A stretch of DNA of 5,138 nt, taken from the NCBI GenBank assembly GCA_002683015.1, contig NYSO01000013.1:27149-32286 (forward strand). Reading direction: 5' to 3'. Position 1 is the first letter of the stretch. Each line of letters begins with the position of its first letter. The position numbers and the translations under genes were made by a program. Origin of the DNA: Rhodobiaceae bacterium. GTDB lineage: Bacteria > Pseudomonadota > Alphaproteobacteria > MED-G09. Positions 5,110-5,138 of the stretch are shown here, one piece after another. The notes below the pieces were generated by a model. That model had not been told where the DNA came from and ran no database searches. It saw only the letters and a program-made list of their open reading frames with translations.

Positions 5110-5138
5110 ATGAGTATAATTTTTGGTTTAATATTTGG
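5110..5138 (+). CDS. Start of an unidentified gene, cut by the window edge
   Basis: Nine full codons are visible, reading MSIIFGLIF, then two bases of a GGN glycine codon. The start is supported by an AAAGGAG ribosome site at ideal spacing and by position: it begins 26 bp after the second SDR's stop with no terminator between. The N-terminus is hydrophobic and could open a membrane segment or a buried strand, but ten residues are too few to identify a family. It is probably the next gene of the SDR operon. Confidence 0.55.

Overview
The window is strongly AT-rich by eye (roughly two thirds A+T or more), with compact genes, short spacers and lysine/isoleucine/asparagine-rich proteins. This looks like a streamlined, low-GC marine bacterioplankton genome, for example a SAR86-like gammaproteobacterium or a low-GC alphaproteobacterium. 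That assignment is inferred from composition and gene style only; no rRNA or taxon marker is present.

Layout, left to right. (a) The C-terminal 100 residues of a plus-strand flavin-reductase-like protein run in from the left edge. (b) It converges on a complete minus-strand type I Baeyer-Villiger monooxygenase (BVMO, 535 aa, TTG start). A perfect 26-bp palindrome holds both stop codons at mirror-image positions. (c) A 107-bp divergent promoter region separates the BVMO from a rightward cluster. (d) The cluster starts with a START/SRPBCC ligand-binding protein similar to the PYR/PYL/RCAR-like group. It overlaps by 11 bp an aminoglycoside-phosphotransferase-like kinase of the ACAD10/ACAD11/LvaA type. 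(e) A hairpin plus T-run terminator follows the kinase. (f) Two adjacent short-chain dehydrogenase/reductases (SDRs) come next. The first has lost the catalytic tyrosine; the second has a complete active site. (g) The first codons of another plus-strand gene, behind a strong Shine-Dalgarno sequence, run off the right edge.

Taken together this reads as an accessory catabolic island for carbonyl- or alcohol-bearing small molecules such as ketones, lactones or hydroxy acids. The BVMO would convert a ketone to an ester or lactone, the SDRs would interconvert alcohols and ketones, and the kinase may phosphorylate a hydroxyacyl intermediate, as the related LvaA and ACAD10/11 kinase domains do. The substrate cannot be read from the sequence. 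The two points most worth following up are the apparent pseudoenzyme/active-enzyme SDR pair and the BVMO-kinase-SDR combination. I saw no RNA gene, insertion sequence, CRISPR array or origin.
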